DNA of 16,124 nt from DASWJQ01 sp036397095 (GTDB lineage Bacteria; Chloroflexota; Anaerolineae; Anaerolineales; E44-bin32). The translations under genes and the position numbers were made by a program. The DNA is taken from positions 1 to 16,124 of the forward strand of contig DASWJQ010000155.1 of the NCBI GenBank assembly GCA_036397095.1. The letters are read 5' to 3'. The notes beneath the pieces are model-generated. The model was not told the origin of the DNA. It was given only the letters and a program-made list of their open reading frames with translations, and did no database searches. Below, piece by piece: positions 15,425 to 16,124 of the stretch. Within the stretch, counting starts at the first letter, position 1, and each line of letters begins with the position of its first letter.

Positions 15425-15733
15425 CTACCATTTCAACATGTTGATGTCATCGGCGGCCACGGTGGAGCGTCGCCGGTAAATCGAGAGGATCAGCGCCAGG
15501 CCGACAGCCGCTTCCGAGGCAGCGACGGCGAAGACGATGAGGGCAAACACCTGGCCAGAAATGTCGGCCGGTTGGCCATAACGCCAGAAGACGATCAAGT
15601 TGAGGATGACGGCGTTGAGCATCAACTCGATGCTCATCAAGATGGCGACGGCGTTGCGCCGGGAAAGCACGCCAAATAGGCCGACGCAGAACAGCGCCGC
15701 CGTCAATATGAGGTACCACGAGAGCGGGATCAT
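15425..15733 (-). CDS. nuoK: NADH-quinone oxidoreductase subunit K
   Basis: Small membrane-arm subunit of 102 aa with three helices (about 5-25, 29-50 and 61-88), part of the quinone-side proton path. The two conserved membrane glutamates are present in MSIELMLNAVILN (E36 of E. coli) and AASEAAVGLALIL (E72). The end, YRRRSTVAADDINMLKW, is typical of the family. The ATG at 15733 overlaps the nuoJ stop (ATGA), with GGGAGGA directly upstream, so it is translationally coupled to nuoJ. Confidence 0.97.
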   Translation of the reverse strand: MIPLSWYLILTAALFCVGLFGVLSRRNAVAILMSIELMLNAVILNLIVFWRYGQPADISGQVFALIVFAVAASEAAVGLALILSIYRRRSTVAADDINMLKW

Positions 15734-16124
15734 TCCTCCCGATCTCCTTCTTCGCTTGCCATCATCGGCCGGGCAACATAGATGGCGCCAATCAGCGCCG
15801 CCAGCAGCAGAATGGAAGCAACCTCAAATGGAATGATGAAGCGGTCGACATCGACCATCGACCGGCCCAGGTCCTGCAGCAGCACCGATGTCTCGGCCTG
15901 CAACGGCTCACTGCCGGCGGCCAGGGAGGGTTCTTGCAGGACCAGGAAGGTGAGCACGGCGAACAGGATCAGGCTGACGGTGACGGCGCCGGCCCACAAG
16001 TTGTTGTACTGCCGGCCGTCTTCGCGAAGCATACGCCGTGTCAGCATGATGGCGAAGATGATCAGGATGGCGATGGCGCCAATGTAGATCACCACCTGGA
16101 CCACGGCCAGGAAAGGCGCCTCAA
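15730..16124 (-). CDS. nuoJ: NADH-quinone oxidoreductase subunit J (5' end beyond window)
   Basis: The frame is open to the right edge. The GTG at 16104 is not the start: the codons above it read EAPFLAV and lead into VQVVIYIGAIAILIIFAIML, the conserved third-helix region of NuoJ with its Tyr-x-Gly-Ala bulge. About 130 residues are visible of an expected 165 to 200. The last helix is IIPFEVASILLLAALIGAIYVARP, a clear family signature, followed by an acidic tail. NuoJ links the quinone chamber to the antiporter subunits. The nuoA-I genes are expected to the right, outside the window. Confidence 0.96.
   Translation of the reverse strand, partial: EAPFLAVVQVVIYIGAIAILIIFAIMLTRRMLREDGRQYNNLWAGAVTVSLILFAVLTFLVLQEPSLAAGSEPLQAETSVLLQDLGRSMVDVDRFIIPFEVASILLLAALIGAIYVARPMMASEEGDREE

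Noticed and set aside
15730..16104. GTG at 16104 as the nuoJ start
   Set aside because: Conserved NuoJ sequence (PFLAVVQVVIY) continues above it to the window edge, so this valine is internal.

Overview
The window is a high-G+C bacterial chromosome segment with every supported gene on the minus strand, so transcription runs from position 16124 towards 1. The gene content suggests Chloroflexota, perhaps an Anaerolineae- or Caldilineae-like lineage. The grounds are a nuo cluster with two nuoM genes, an ATP synthase b subunit fused to a delta domain, an atypical MurE and a lipid-type GT4 glycosyltransferase. There is no rRNA or marker gene, so this placement is an inference.

Right part (16124 to 8750): the distal, membrane-arm end of a complex I (NADH:quinone oxidoreductase) operon, in the order nuoJ (cut by the window edge), nuoK, nuoL, nuoM, a second nuoM-like gene, and nuoN. 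Genes are tightly packed, with gaps of 0 to 30 bases or an ATGA overlap. There are four antiporter-like pump subunits (L, M, M', N) instead of three, and NuoL has a lengthened C-terminal lateral helix. This matches the described extended complex I with a fourth pump. The second NuoM lacks the lysine of the seventh transmembrane helix that is normally essential.

Middle (8750 to 6196): a perfect 10-bp hairpin closes the nuo operon. An extended -10 promoter follows, spaced so that the transcript would start at the ATG of a small AtpZ/AtpI-type gene. Next come atpB (a), atpE (c, proton type) and a b subunit carrying only the C-terminal domain of delta. A large nested hairpin with a T-rich tail ends this F0 cassette. 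No F1 genes follow, so they must lie elsewhere. The proton pump and the proton-consuming F0 sector are thus neighbours: complex I builds the proton gradient and F0 uses it.

Left part (6180 to 2718): an envelope cluster of murE, a DedA/VTT-type membrane protein and a GT4 glycosyltransferase.

Far left (2598 to 1): a conserved-looking hypothetical protein coupled to a long SNF2-type ATPase that runs off the window. The SNF2 fold is readable from end to end, but its Walker A Thr, DEAH Glu, motif III and motif VI Arg residues are replaced. A C-terminal Mrr-like nuclease domain also lacks its catalytic residues in the visible part. This is the least ordinary gene in the window.

No tRNA, rRNA, CRISPR array, insertion sequence or direct repeat array was seen.
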